From Alphaproteobacteria bacterium 32-64-14 (GTDB lineage Bacteria; Pseudomonadota; Alphaproteobacteria; Caulobacterales; Hyphomonadaceae): a stretch of 64,000 bases of DNA. The notes beneath the pieces were generated by a model that did not search any database, had not been told where the DNA came from, and was given only the letters and a program-made list of their open reading frames with translations. This document shows, one piece after another, positions 53,833 to 61,479 of this stretch. Numbering within the stretch: position 1 is the first letter of the stretch; each line of letters begins with the position of its first letter. Position numbers and translations under genes: made by a program. The stretch lies in assembly GCA_002280725.1 (NCBI GenBank), contig NCEM01000012.1, positions 1 through 64,000 of the forward strand, written 5' to 3'.

Positions 53833-54459
53833 CTATCTGCCAAGTGCATAGGGCCCGCCCTTGTCGATCGCGCGCGTCCACGCCGGTCGTTCGTGCATGC
53901 GATCGAGCCACGCATTGAACGCCGGATAGGACGGCAGTGACTGCTGCGCGCGGGCCACTTCGGCGACGAAGCTCATCTGCACATCCGCGCCGCTCAGAGC
54001 GTCGCCGACGAAGAACGACCGTCCCTTGAGATAGCCATCAATGAAGCCGAGATGATTGGCCACCTCGCTCTGGATACGCGGATGCAGCGGCGCGCCAGCC
54101 TCTTTCAGCCGCCCGACATACATGTGCAGCATCAGCGGCAGCATGGCCGACCCCTCGCCATAGTGCAGCCACTGCACATAGGTGTCGTAATCCACCGATT
54201 TCGGATCGGGCTGCATCCGTCCGCCGCCATGATGACGGATGATGTAGTCGATGATCGCGCCTGTCTCGATGACAGTGCGGTCGCCATCCGTGATCATCGG
54301 GCTCTTGCCCAGCGGGTTGATCGCCTTCAGCTCCGGCGGCGCCAGGCGCGTCTGCGCATCGCGCTGGTAGACCTTGAGCTCGTAGGGAACGCCCAACTCC
54401 TCCAGCAGCCAGAGAATGCGCTGCGAGCGCGACTCGTTGAGGTGGTGAACTGTGAGCAT
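53833..54459 (-). CDS. Glutathione S-transferase family protein
   Basis: A 208-residue GST beginning MLTVHHLNESRSQRILWLLE, with the thioredoxin-fold LGKSPMITDGDRTVIETGAI and the helical domain GDALSGADVQMSFVAEVARA. The N-terminal NESRS pattern is of the bacterial beta/theta-like or YfcG-like type. Its start is followed upstream by a 587-base non-coding stretch with a strong hairpin. Confidence 0.92.
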   Translation of the reverse strand: MLTVHHLNESRSQRILWLLEELGVPYELKVYQRDAQTRLAPPELKAINPLGKSPMITDGDRTVIETGAIIDYIIRHHGGGRMQPDPKSVDYDTYVQWLHYGEGSAMLPLMLHMYVGRLKEAGAPLHPRIQSEVANHLGFIDGYLKGRSFFVGDALSGADVQMSFVAEVARAQQSLPSYPAFNAWLDRMHERPAWTRAIDKGGPYALGR

Positions 54460-54543
54460 TGGTGCGTCCCTTTTCCGGCCCGCACCTGATCAGGCATTCA
54501 AGCGGACATCAACGCCGGTTGCGAAGCTGGTAAGCAGAAATGC

Positions 54544-54588
54544 AAAGAGCCCCGTCCATCGGGCAATGCCCGCGGGACGGGGCTCTTT
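54544..54588. terminator. Strong 14-bp symmetric hairpin
   Basis: AAAGAGCCCCGTCC (54544-54557) and GGACGGGGCTCTTT (54575-54588) pair perfectly; the loop also contains GGGC/GCCC. Both directions end in CTCTTT, so it could terminate either strand. It lies 85 bases upstream of the GST start. A minus-strand terminator here implies a transcript from 54.6-55.0 kb that is stopped before the GST gene. Confidence 0.75.
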
Positions 54589-55007
54589 CGGCATTCGCCG
54601 CGCCACTCAAGAGAATGGCTGTTCAAGATGCGGCCACCTAAGGCCGTCTATTCAGTTCCTGATTTTTCATTAGCTGACGACCCATGCGTCCTGGCCAGGC
54701 ACGCTACCGCTGGGGCCGGGGCTCCACGGAATACGGAGAGCCCGAATTGCTAAGCAGGTGGAGCCTCCATACGCATTCTCCGTTTCCGTTTCACGTGTCT
54801 GCCCTGCAAGGCGCTACAACCTGCCGTCACGGGCCACCGCATCTGGGGAGATGGCGCTGCGACGCGGGAGCTGCACAAGCTCGCTGACAGGAAAAGCTTA
54901 CGCCTCACCTCTCATCGGTCAACGCATTACCTCCGCGCGCGCGATCACTTTGTGCGACACGCAAGAGTTCCACAGCAGCTCTTGCAGACGCGCGCGGTGA
55001 GGCCTAT
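54589..55007. other. Gene-free region with nested inverted repeats
   Basis: No credible protein gene is found in this stretch. It holds ATGCGT/ACGCAT (54684-54689, 54771-54776) enclosing CCTGGCCAGG and GGCTCCAC/GTGGAGCC (54720-54727, 54758-54765), and further on a GCAAGAG/CTCTTGC hairpin (54961-54967, 54979-54985). With the strong terminator-like hairpin at 54544-54588, this could be a minus-strand small RNA gene. It does not match tmRNA, RNase P or SRP RNA motifs that I can check by eye. Confidence 0.4.
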
Positions 55008-55023
55008 GTGAGCGTTCGCTCAC
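55008..55023. promoter_or_regulatory. Perfect operator-like palindrome before aldo/keto reductase
   Basis: GTGAGCGTTCGCTCAC is a perfect 16-bp inverted repeat ending 23 bases before the aldo/keto reductase ATG. The TGAGCG..CGCTCA design resembles TetR/AcrR-type operators. It is well placed to block transcription of the reductase gene. No TetR-family gene is in the window. Confidence 0.6.
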
Positions 55024-55046
55024 ATTCCCATTCCAGCGAGACCGTC

Positions 55047-56030
55047 ATGATCAAGCGCACAATCGGCAACAGCAAACCTCTCAACGCCATCGGCCTTGGC
55101 TGCATGGGCATGGCTGCCTTTTACGGAAAGCCGCTGGAGGAAGCTGACGCGGTGAAACTCCTCCACGCCGCAGTCGATCTCGGGGTCGATCACTTCGATA
55201 CAGCCGAGATGTACGGCATGGGCGTCAACGAGCAGCAGCTCGGCGCTGCCTTCAATGACAGGCGCGACAAGGTCTTCATCGCCACCAAGTTCGGCCCGAA
55301 ATACAATCTCGAAACTGGCGAACGCCGTGTGGACGGCTCGCCCGAGAACGCAAAACGCGCGCTGGAACAGTCGCTGCGCTTCCTCAAGACCGATCACGTC
55401 GATCTCTGGTACCTGCACCGCCGCGATTTCTCCCGTCCCATCGAGGAAACCGTCGGCGCGATGGCCGAGGCGGTGAAAGAGGGCAAGGTCCGCAATATCG
55501 GCCTGTCGGAAGTGACCGCTGAAACGCTGCGCGCGGCGCACAAGGTTCACCCGATCGCAGCGCTCCAGTCCGAGTTCTCGATTTTCACGCGCTTCATCGA
55601 GACGGACGGCATCCTCGACACGGCCAAGGCGCTGGGCACGACGCTGGTCGCCTACTCTCCCCTCGGGCGCGGCATGCTGGCCGGCTGGTCGAAAGACTGG
55701 AAGGCCGATGGGTTCGACTTCCGCGCCCTCATGGCGCCGCGCTTCTCAGGCGAAGCGCTGGAAAGCAATCTCGCGCTCGTCGAAGAGATCGCACAGGTCG
55801 CATCTGACCTGAATGCAACAGCCGGTCAGGTTGCGCTTGCCTGGGTGCTGCAGCGCGCCAGCAATATCGTCGCCATCCCGGGCACTACGAAGCTTGCCAA
55901 CCTGAAACAGAACCTCGGCGCCGCTGACGTGAAGTTCACGCCCGCCGCCCTCGCCCGCCTCGATGCACTGGCCGCGAAAGTGAAGGGCGAGCGCTACGAC
56001 GAGGCCGGCATGAAAGGCGTCAACGGCTGA
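55047..56030 (+). CDS. Aldo/keto reductase
   Basis: A 327-residue NADPH-dependent oxidoreductase of the AKR family. It has LNAIGLGCMGMAAFYG, the catalytic Asp/Tyr in DTAEMYG, the Lys in IATKFG and the His in WYLHRRDF, with an IPGTTKLANLKQNLGAADVK cofactor segment. It probably reduces electrophilic aldehydes or ketones. A perfect palindrome sits just upstream, so it is likely repressed and induced. Its stop overlaps a decayed SnoaL-like gene. Confidence 0.93.
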   Translation: MIKRTIGNSKPLNAIGLGCMGMAAFYGKPLEEADAVKLLHAAVDLGVDHFDTAEMYGMGVNEQQLGAAFNDRRDKVFIATKFGPKYNLETGERRVDGSPENAKRALEQSLRFLKTDHVDLWYLHRRDFSRPIEETVGAMAEAVKEGKVRNIGLSEVTAETLRAAHKVHPIAALQSEFSIFTRFIETDGILDTAKALGTTLVAYSPLGRGMLAGWSKDWKADGFDFRALMAPRFSGEALESNLALVEEIAQVASDLNATAGQVALAWVLQRASNIVAIPGTTKLANLKQNLGAADVKFTPAALARLDALAAKVKGERYDEAGMKGVNG

Positions 56031-56287
56031 CGCAGTCCAACCGGGATATCATCGCGGCGATCTTTGCCGAAACCGCCAAAGGCAACGGCCGGCCGTTCGT
56101 GGACCCGATGGCGGAGGACATGCAGTGGCGCATCATTGGCGCCACCTCATGGGCGGGCACGTTTCACGGCGCGGACTACCGCAACGGCCATCGCTTCGTG
56201 ATCCACATGCGCGGCGGCAAGATCGCAGAGCTGGAAGAATGCAGCGACACAGAGCTGATCGCTGATGTGCTGGGGCTGCGTACGTAA
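56027..56287 (+). pseudogene. Decayed SnoaL/NTF2-like gene, internal deletion
   Basis: The frame continuing from CTG at 56027 reads TQSNRDIIAAIFAETAKGNG, then PMAEDMQWRIIG, and later HMRGGKIAELEECSDTELIA, which follows the NTF2-like/ketosteroid-isomerase family from start to end. The central part is missing: GTFHG runs directly to ADYRNGHRF, so about 40 residues are deleted. The normal ATG is CTG here, overlapping the reductase stop (CTGA). Probably a pseudogene; non-standard CTG initiation remains possible. Confidence 0.6.
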
Positions 56288-56469
56288 CAACGGGTTGAAA
56301 AGCTGGTTTGTAGCACTCGTCGCAAAAGGCCATTTCGCCGCTACGTTCGCTGCACTGCAGCACGTGTTTTGAATTTTCGGTATGGGAAAACGCTTGGTTT
56401 CCATCCGGCTTCCGGCATAGTCGCCCGCAACGGGGCCCGAGAGAGGCGCCGGCGGGAGAACGGAAGCCA

Positions 56470-57921
56470 ATGACGAGCGCTAATCCGGCGACAGCCGGCT
56501 CGACTTCCCCGTCCTCCTCCCCGATGCCGGTTTCCTACCGGCGTTATGCTCTCGGCCTCCTGGTGGCGATCTACACGGTCAACTTTCTCGACCGTCAGAT
56601 CGTCACCATCCTCATCCCCGACATCAAGGCGGACCTCAAACTGTCCGACAGCGAAGTCGGCGCGATGGCGGGCCTGTGGTTCGCCATCCTCTACACCACG
56701 CTCGGCATCCCGATCGCCCGCTATGCCGACCGCGGCGACCGGCCGCTGATCATGACGGTGTCACTCGCGGTCTGGAGCGGCTTCACCCTGCTCGCGGGCT
56801 TCGCGCAGAACTTCCTGATGCTGGCGATCAGCCGCGCGGGTGTCGGCATTGGCGAGGCGGGCTGCACACCGACAGCGCATTCGCTGCTGACCGAATACTT
56901 CCCCAAGGAGTCACGCGCGCGGGCGCTTGCCATTTATTCGATGGGAATCTCCATCGGCTCGCTGCTCGGCATGGCGCTGGGCGGCATCATCGCCGCCAAC
57001 TGGGGATGGCGCACGGCCTTCTTTGTCGCCGGCGCGCCCGGCCTTCTGCTGGCGGTGATATCAGCGCTCACTCTGCTTGAGCCGCGCCGCGCATCGAAGC
57101 TCAACGCAGCGCAGGCCGCGGCCAAGGCGTCCGCGAACCACATCTCGCTGAAAGACGCGATGAAGGTTCTGTCGAACAAGCCGACCTTCTGGTTCCTGGC
57201 GCTCGGCGGCGCGTTCGCCGCGACGGTGTCGTATTCGCACTCCTTCTTTCTCGCGGGCTATTTCACCTATTCGCAGGGACGGGGCCTGGTGGACGCCGCA
57301 GCCTTCTACGGCATCGGCGGCAACAACCCCGGCACGGCCTATCTCGGCCTTGGGTTGGGCTTTGCTGCTGGCATTGGCGGCGTGATTGGCTCGTGGCTGG
57401 GCGGCTGGTGGTGCGACAAGTTCGGTGCAAAGGACCTGCGCCAGTTCGTGACGCTGCCGCTTCTCTTCCCGTTCATCGGCCTGCCGGTGTTCTGGTACGT
57501 CGCGCAGATGGACGACATGGTGCTTGCGATGGTCCTGATGATCATCCCGAACGTCGGTGTCGCGATCTGGTATGGCCCCGTCTATGGCGGCGTGCCAGGC
57601 CTTGTGCCGCCCGCGATGCGCGCGACGGCGGCGGCGATCCTGCTGTTCGTGATCAACATGATCGGGCTGGGTCTCGGCCCCATGCTGTTTGGCGTCACGA
57701 GCGACGCCTTCGCCAACTGGCACCTCGCGGAAACCGGCACGGACCTGACAGTCACGGCATGCAAGGCGGTGGCGCAGGACGATCCGCTGTTCGCAACCTG
57801 CTTCACCAATCAGGTCGAAGGCCTGCGCAACGCAATCTACTGGTCGACGGCAGTTCACGCCCTCAGCCTGCTGAGCTTTGCGGCCGCCTGGTTCACGATC
57901 AGGAAGGACATGGAAAGCTAG
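56470..57921 (+). CDS. Major facilitator superfamily transporter (spinster-like)
   Basis: A 483-residue, 12-helix MFS permease. It begins with YALGLLVAIYTVNFLDRQIV, the spinster-like signature, followed by ARYADRGDRPLIMTVSLAVW (the cytoplasmic loop 2-3 motif), RAGVGIGEAGCTPTAHSLLT and AAILLFVINMIGLGLGPMLF. Relatives carry sphingolipids, organic acids or drugs; substrate unknown. The following intergenic DNA contains a small lipoprotein gene. Confidence 0.92.
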   Translation: MTSANPATAGSTSPSSSPMPVSYRRYALGLLVAIYTVNFLDRQIVTILIPDIKADLKLSDSEVGAMAGLWFAILYTTLGIPIARYADRGDRPLIMTVSLAVWSGFTLLAGFAQNFLMLAISRAGVGIGEAGCTPTAHSLLTEYFPKESRARALAIYSMGISIGSLLGMALGGIIAANWGWRTAFFVAGAPGLLLAVISALTLLEPRRASKLNAAQAAAKASANHISLKDAMKVLSNKPTFWFLALGGAFAATVSYSHSFFLAGYFTYSQGRGLVDAAAFYGIGGNNPGTAYLGLGLGFAAGIGGVIGSWLGGWWCDKFGAKDLRQFVTLPLLFPFIGLPVFWYVAQMDDMVLAMVLMIIPNVGVAIWYGPVYGGVPGLVPPAMRATAAAILLFVINMIGLGLGPMLFGVTSDAFANWHLAETGTDLTVTACKAVAQDDPLFATCFTNQVEGLRNAIYWSTAVHALSLLSFAAAWFTIRKDMES

Positions 57922-58034
57922 GAAAGCCTATATAGCAGGGGCGACCGTTTGCGGTTGGGCGCAAGCATGGCTGCGGAAGCAGCTATGCCGGAACCCGCAA
58001 TCGCGCTATAAGACGATAGGAATGGAGACAAATC

Positions 58035-58301
58035 ATGTCACTCCAAAAACGGCGTATCGTAACTTCCATTGTTGCGGTGGGACTGGTCGGCATCTTGGCC
58101 GGCTGCTCGACCTACGGCCACCCCGGTTATTTTGGCAATGGTTATAGGCACTATGGGGCTTACGGAGTCGGATCGGGGCATTCGGACCGTGGACACGCGT
58201 ATTCGCAGCCGCATAATAACTACGCTGGCGTCGGTCGCGGTCATGGCTCGGCTGGCGGACACAACAGAGGTGGACACGGAGGCGGTGGGCGAAGGCACTA
58301 G
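58035..58301 (+). CDS. Small His/Gly-rich lipoprotein
   Basis: An 88-residue protein with a lipobox (VGILAGC, Cys24), then a low-complexity domain of Gly, His, Tyr and Ser ending GRGHGSAGGHNRGGHGGGGR. His-rich stretches may bind metal. GGAGACAAATC precedes the ATG. Function unknown; it could be a nickel or zinc-binding surface protein. Confidence 0.75.
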   Translation: MSLQKRRIVTSIVAVGLVGILAGCSTYGHPGYFGNGYRHYGAYGVGSGHSDRGHAYSQPHNNYAGVGRGHGSAGGHNRGGHGGGGRRH

Positions 58302-58357
58302 GCCCAAGCCTGTTTTGAAGCCGCTTACAACAGCCACGGGTTCTTTGGTACGAGCGC

Positions 58358-58606
58358 CTAATCCGGCGCTGCTGTTCGCCCTCGCATCTCGGGTTCCTTG
58401 GCTTCCATCACTGCCGCCACGCACGCTTTGTATTCCTCGGCCAACACCTTGTCCCTTACGCCCGGCAGATAACCGGTGACCGCCGCGCAGGCCTTCTCCG
58501 CCTCGACACGCTTCGTGTCCACCGCACCCGCTGGATCGCCCGAGGACGCAATCGACGCAGCATCGCACCCGGCCAGCAACACAGTAGCAAACAGCAACCC
58601 GCGCAT
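58358..58606 (-). CDS. Small lipoprotein, unknown function
   Basis: An 82-residue lipoprotein (TVLLAGC, Cys at about 12) with a mature domain containing two further Cys (EKACAAVTGYLPGVRDKVLA, then KACVAAVMEAKEPE) that could form a disulfide-bonded helical hairpin. The start at 58606 is preceded by AAGGATCGC. Not recognised. It converges with the His-rich lipoprotein gene. Confidence 0.7.
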   Translation of the reverse strand: MRGLLFATVLLAGCDAASIASSGDPAGAVDTKRVEAEKACAAVTGYLPGVRDKVLAEEYKACVAAVMEAKEPEMRGRTAAPD

Positions 58607-58754
58607 CTGCGATCCTTGGCCGAAACTCACCCGGTAGCATACTACCCCAGAGCCCCCCCCAATACGTCAATACGAACGGGACATTTTACTGCACGTGCAG
58701 CAATATTCATCTTGAAGGTAATGTTGCTAGCGGTCTTCGTCCTTTGCGGCTCAC

Positions 58755-59109
58755 CTTCGCTTGCGATCGAGACGATCGGCGCGCGGCTGCCGGCCTCTCC
58801 GCAGACATCGGCACGAAACGCGCGGCTCGACCACGGCGCCCGGCAGCTCGGGTCGACGACTCGACGCGCCCGAACTCGACCTGGGTACATATCTTCGCAG
58901 AATGGATGTCCGCCGCGCGGAAGGAAGGCCGGATCGACGATCTGCTGAACTATCGCGCCCGCGCGCCGGAAGCCGCGCACAATCATCCGGCCGAGTGGCA
59001 TCTCCTGCCCCGGTACGTCGCCCGGGGCGCAGGCGCAGGCCAGATCACGCACCTGCCCCAATCTACGGCCTACGGAATCCTGCGCATGGATGCGTTCGCA
59101 TTCGGGTGA
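58755..59109 (+). pseudogene. Remnant of a DODA-type (class III) extradiol dioxygenase
   Basis: The frame ending at 59109 reads TWVHIFAEWMSAARKEGRID, DDLLNYRARAPEAAHNHPAE, WHLLPRYVARGAG and YGILRMDAFAFG. It follows the C-terminal half of LigB/DODA dioxygenases (HP-x-EHLLPL form), with Trp and Arg in place of conserved Glu and Leu. About 50 bases earlier in another frame is NARLDHGARQLG, matching the conserved LDHGAW metal-ligand motif. So the gene is frameshifted, has an internal deletion, and lacks the N-terminal part. Nothing else in 58607-59229 looks like a gene. Confidence 0.6.
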
Positions 59110-59184
59110 ACGCTGCGGGTCCGGCCTGTTACTGGACCTGAGTCTGCTGTAATTGATGGGAAAACGGCCGTCTGGCCAGAAGCC

Positions 59185-59208
59185 CATCAGACCATCAGAC
59201 CATCAGAC
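59185..59208. repeat. Three tandem 8-bp repeats
   Basis: CATCAGAC is repeated three times in a row (59185-59208), 21 bases before the NIPSNAP start, and a palindrome TCTGGCCAGA (59171-59180) precedes it. Short tandem repeats of this size can vary in copy number and so alter promoter or leader spacing. Confidence 0.75.
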
Positions 59209-59229
59209 CAGAAACATCAGGCAGGAAAC

Positions 59230-60078
59230 ATGTCCACGTTCGCGATCAATGACCCCATTCGCATTCTGCGCCGCGCAGCCACCGCCACCGTCGCGGCGGG
59301 CATGGCGCTGTTTTCCGCCGCCTGCGGCACGATGAACATGGGGGAGATCGTGGCGCCGACGCCGCCCGCCATCGGGCTCTACGAACTGCGCATCTACACC
59401 GCAGCGCCAGGCAAGGCCGACGCCCTCGACGCCCGCTTTCGCAACCACACGATCGGGCTGTTCAAGAAGCACGGCATGACGCCGATCGGCTTCTGGCATG
59501 TCGCGACGCCCGAAGGCCAGCCCAAGGACGATCGCCTGTTCTACATCATGGGCTACAAGGATCGCACCGCGCGCGATGCGTCCTGGGCCGCGTTCGCGCA
59601 GGATCCGGAATGGAAGCAGGTCTACGCCGACAGCCAGAAGGATGGCTCGCTCACCACGCAGGGCGGCATCCAGAACATCTTCCTCAACACCACCGACTAT
59701 TCGCCGAAGCTGAACACCACCTCGTCCGCCACGCCGCGCTACTGGGAGTTGCGAACCTACACGGCGACGGCCGGCAATCTCGAGAACATACACAAGCGCT
59801 TCCGCAACCACACCGTCGGCATCTTCTCGCGCCTCGGCATGACCAACTTCCTGTACTGGCGCCCCGTGGCCGACCAGCCGGCCATGACCGACAAGATGGT
59901 GTACATGATGGCCTATCCGACCGCCGCCGCCCGCACGACGATGTGGCAGGCGTTCTCCAAGGACGAGGAATGGGTGAAGGTCCGCACCGAAAGCGAAGCC
60001 GCAGGCCCGCTGCTGGCCTCTCCGGGCGGCGTCGTCTCGGTCCAGCTTGTCCCAACCGACTACTCGCCGCTGAAGTAG
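59230..60078 (+). CDS. NIPSNAP-family lipoprotein with duplicated domain
   Basis: A 282-residue protein with a lipoprotein-like signal (ALFSAACGTM) and two NIPSNAP domains in tandem: GLYELRIYTAAPGKADALDA with FRNHTIGLFKKHGM, and RYWELRTYTATAGNLENIHK with FRNHTVGIFSRLGM. NIPSNAP domains are dimeric alpha-beta barrels with unknown chemistry. AGGAAAC precedes the ATG. A canonical terminator follows. Confidence 0.92.
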   Translation: MSTFAINDPIRILRRAATATVAAGMALFSAACGTMNMGEIVAPTPPAIGLYELRIYTAAPGKADALDARFRNHTIGLFKKHGMTPIGFWHVATPEGQPKDDRLFYIMGYKDRTARDASWAAFAQDPEWKQVYADSQKDGSLTTQGGIQNIFLNTTDYSPKLNTTSSATPRYWELRTYTATAGNLENIHKRFRNHTVGIFSRLGMTNFLYWRPVADQPAMTDKMVYMMAYPTAAARTTMWQAFSKDEEWVKVRTESEAAGPLLASPGGVVSVQLVPTDYSPLK

Positions 60079-60102
60079 GCGTTGGACGAAACTTCCTTAT
60101 GG

Positions 60103-60133
60103 AACGCCCCGGCCCAAAGCCGGGGCGTTTTCA
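60103..60133 (+). terminator. Intrinsic terminator of the NIPSNAP gene
   Basis: AACGCCCCGGC (60103-60113) and GCCGGGGCGTT (60119-60129) form an 11-bp stem with a CCAAA loop, followed by TTC and ATTT. It lies 25 bases after the stop codon. Confidence 0.92.
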
Positions 60134-60161
60134 TTTGACCGCGCCCAACGGCCTAACCGAC

Positions 60162-60213
60162 GTTAGGAATAGCCTGCATTCCTACATTCGTTAGGAATAG
60201 CCCAATTCCTAAC
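60162..60213. promoter_or_regulatory. Two tandem palindromic operator sites upstream of pirin
   Basis: GTTAGGAAT-agcctgc-ATTCCTAC (60162-60185) is an imperfect and GTTAGGAAT-agccca-ATTCCTAAC (60190-60213) a perfect 9-bp-arm inverted repeat. Their starts are 28 bases apart, close to three helical turns, so two dimers could bind the same face. They lie upstream of the -35 box of the pirin promoter, as for a LysR-type activator; the regulator is not in the window. Confidence 0.7.
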
Positions 60214-60242
60214 GTGGTTTAGCAGTCGCCGGGTCGCCGCAC

Positions 60243-60271
60243 TTGCATGTTGTTGCGTTTGCAACTATATG
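60243..60271 (+). promoter_or_regulatory. Predicted sigma-70-type promoter of pirin
   Basis: TTGCAT (60243-60248) and TATATG (60266-60271) are separated by 17 bases. Within the spacer, GTTGC-gttt-GCAAC (60252-60265) is a perfect small inverted repeat. The transcript would begin about 27 bases before the ATG at 60305. Confidence 0.55.
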
Positions 60272-60304
60272 GCCTGCAACGACGATCAACAGATGGAGTT
60301 CGCA

Positions 60305-61003
60305 ATGATCGAAGTCCGCGCCTTTGACACCCTCGGCGGGGCCAACCATGGCTGGCTCGACGCCCACCACCACTTCTCCTTCGCGGAGTATTACGACCCC
60401 AAGCGCATGAGCTGGGGCCGTCTGCGCGTCTGGAATGACGACCTGATTGCGCCGAAATCGGGCTTCCCGCCGCATCCGCACCGCGACATGGAAATCATCA
60501 CCTATGTCCGCACCGGCGCGATCACCCACCAGGACTCGATGGGCAATCACGGCCGCACCGGCGCTGGCGACGTTCAGGTGATGTCGGCGGGCACGGGTGT
60601 CCGACATGCCGAGTACAATCTGGAAGACGAGAACACGACGCTGTTCCAGATATGGATCGAACCGGACCGTACCGGCGGCCAACCCGGCTGGGGCGCCAAG
60701 CAGTTCCCCAAGGCCGACCGTTCGGGCAACTGGTCCATCCTTGCCTCCGGCAAGGGCGATGAAGGCGCGCTGAACATCCGGGCCGATGCCCGCGTTGCTG
60801 GTGTGACGCTGGATGCAGGCCAGGAAATCGCCTGGGAAACCGAGCCTGGCCGCCATGTCTATGCGGTGGCCGCCACCGGTGCGATCGAGGTCGATGGCCA
60901 GAAAGCCAGCGCCCGCGACGGGATCGCCGTGACAGGCAGCAACCGCATCGTCTTCAGGGCCATCGAAGGCCCTGCGGAAATCGTGCTGACCGATACCCTC
61001 TAA
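60305..61003 (+). CDS. Pirin-family protein
   Basis: A 232-residue bicupin iron protein. The metal site residues appear in HPHRDMEIITYV, with the His-Glu in DVQVMSAGTGVRHAEYN. FQIWIEPDRTGGQPGWGAKQ is a family hallmark. Pirins act as transcription cofactors or quercetin dioxygenases. GGAG lies 6 bases before the ATG at 60305; an upstream ATG at 60269 lies inside the -10 region. Two palindromic sites upstream suggest specific regulation. Confidence 0.93.
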   Translation: MIEVRAFDTLGGANHGWLDAHHHFSFAEYYDPKRMSWGRLRVWNDDLIAPKSGFPPHPHRDMEIITYVRTGAITHQDSMGNHGRTGAGDVQVMSAGTGVRHAEYNLEDENTTLFQIWIEPDRTGGQPGWGAKQFPKADRSGNWSILASGKGDEGALNIRADARVAGVTLDAGQEIAWETEPGRHVYAVAATGAIEVDGQKASARDGIAVTGSNRIVFRAIEGPAEIVLTDTL

Positions 61004-61102
61004 CTCCCCACGCTGTAATGCAGCGCGGTTAACCCGTCTTCATTCTCCTTCGGCCTGTATGTGGGCTAAGCTCGCCCGACAGCAGGTCGAAGGGGAATCG
61101 TC

Positions 61103-61354
61103 ATGAAGAAAGCCGCCACGCTGGCTCTCGCGCTCTGCACCACGCCCCTTCTGGGCGGCTGCCTGATTACGGACGTTGCCGGCGCAGCCGTCGGGCTCAC
61201 GGTTGCAACCGTGGGCGCTGTCGGTGGCGCCGCCATCGATCTCGTCACCACCGACGAAGATGAACAGCAGTCCCACGACATCGAGGCGCTCCGGAAGGAG
61301 AACGAGGAACTGCGCCGCCAACAGCAGCAGCAACAGTCAAACAAGCCGAATTGA
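61103..61354 (+). CDS. Small lipoprotein with glutamine-rich coiled-coil tail
   Basis: An 83-residue lipoprotein (TPLLGGC, Cys at about 20), with a hydrophobic glycine-alanine stretch GAAVGLTVATVGAVGGAAID that could insert in the membrane. A helical tail rich in Glu, Arg and Gln (DIEALRKENEELRRQQQQQQ) follows, likely a coiled coil. Function unknown. GGGAATC precedes the ATG. Confidence 0.75.
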   Translation: MKKAATLALALCTTPLLGGCLITDVAGAAVGLTVATVGAVGGAAIDLVTTDEDEQQSHDIEALRKENEELRRQQQQQQSNKPN

Positions 61355-61479
61355 GCGCGGGCCCCCTTTCCCAAACGCTCCGTTCATCCCACCTTCATGT
61401 CAGATTCAGTGATATAGACCTGCCGGGCGCGTAACCGGCCGATATCCAGAATCCAGAAGCTTTACAGGGACCCAGAGCC

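Noticed and set aside
54589..55007. tmRNA, RNase P RNA or SRP RNA in the gene-free region
   Set aside because: None of the characteristic motifs (tag reading frame with stop, GAGGAAAGTCC, GGAAGGAAGCAGCC) is present on either strand.
56288..56469. Cys-rich minus-strand frame (FCDECYKPAF segment) as a small zinc-ribbon gene
   Set aside because: The match is too short, the frame runs into the antisense of the SnoaL remnant, and there is no clear start or family match.
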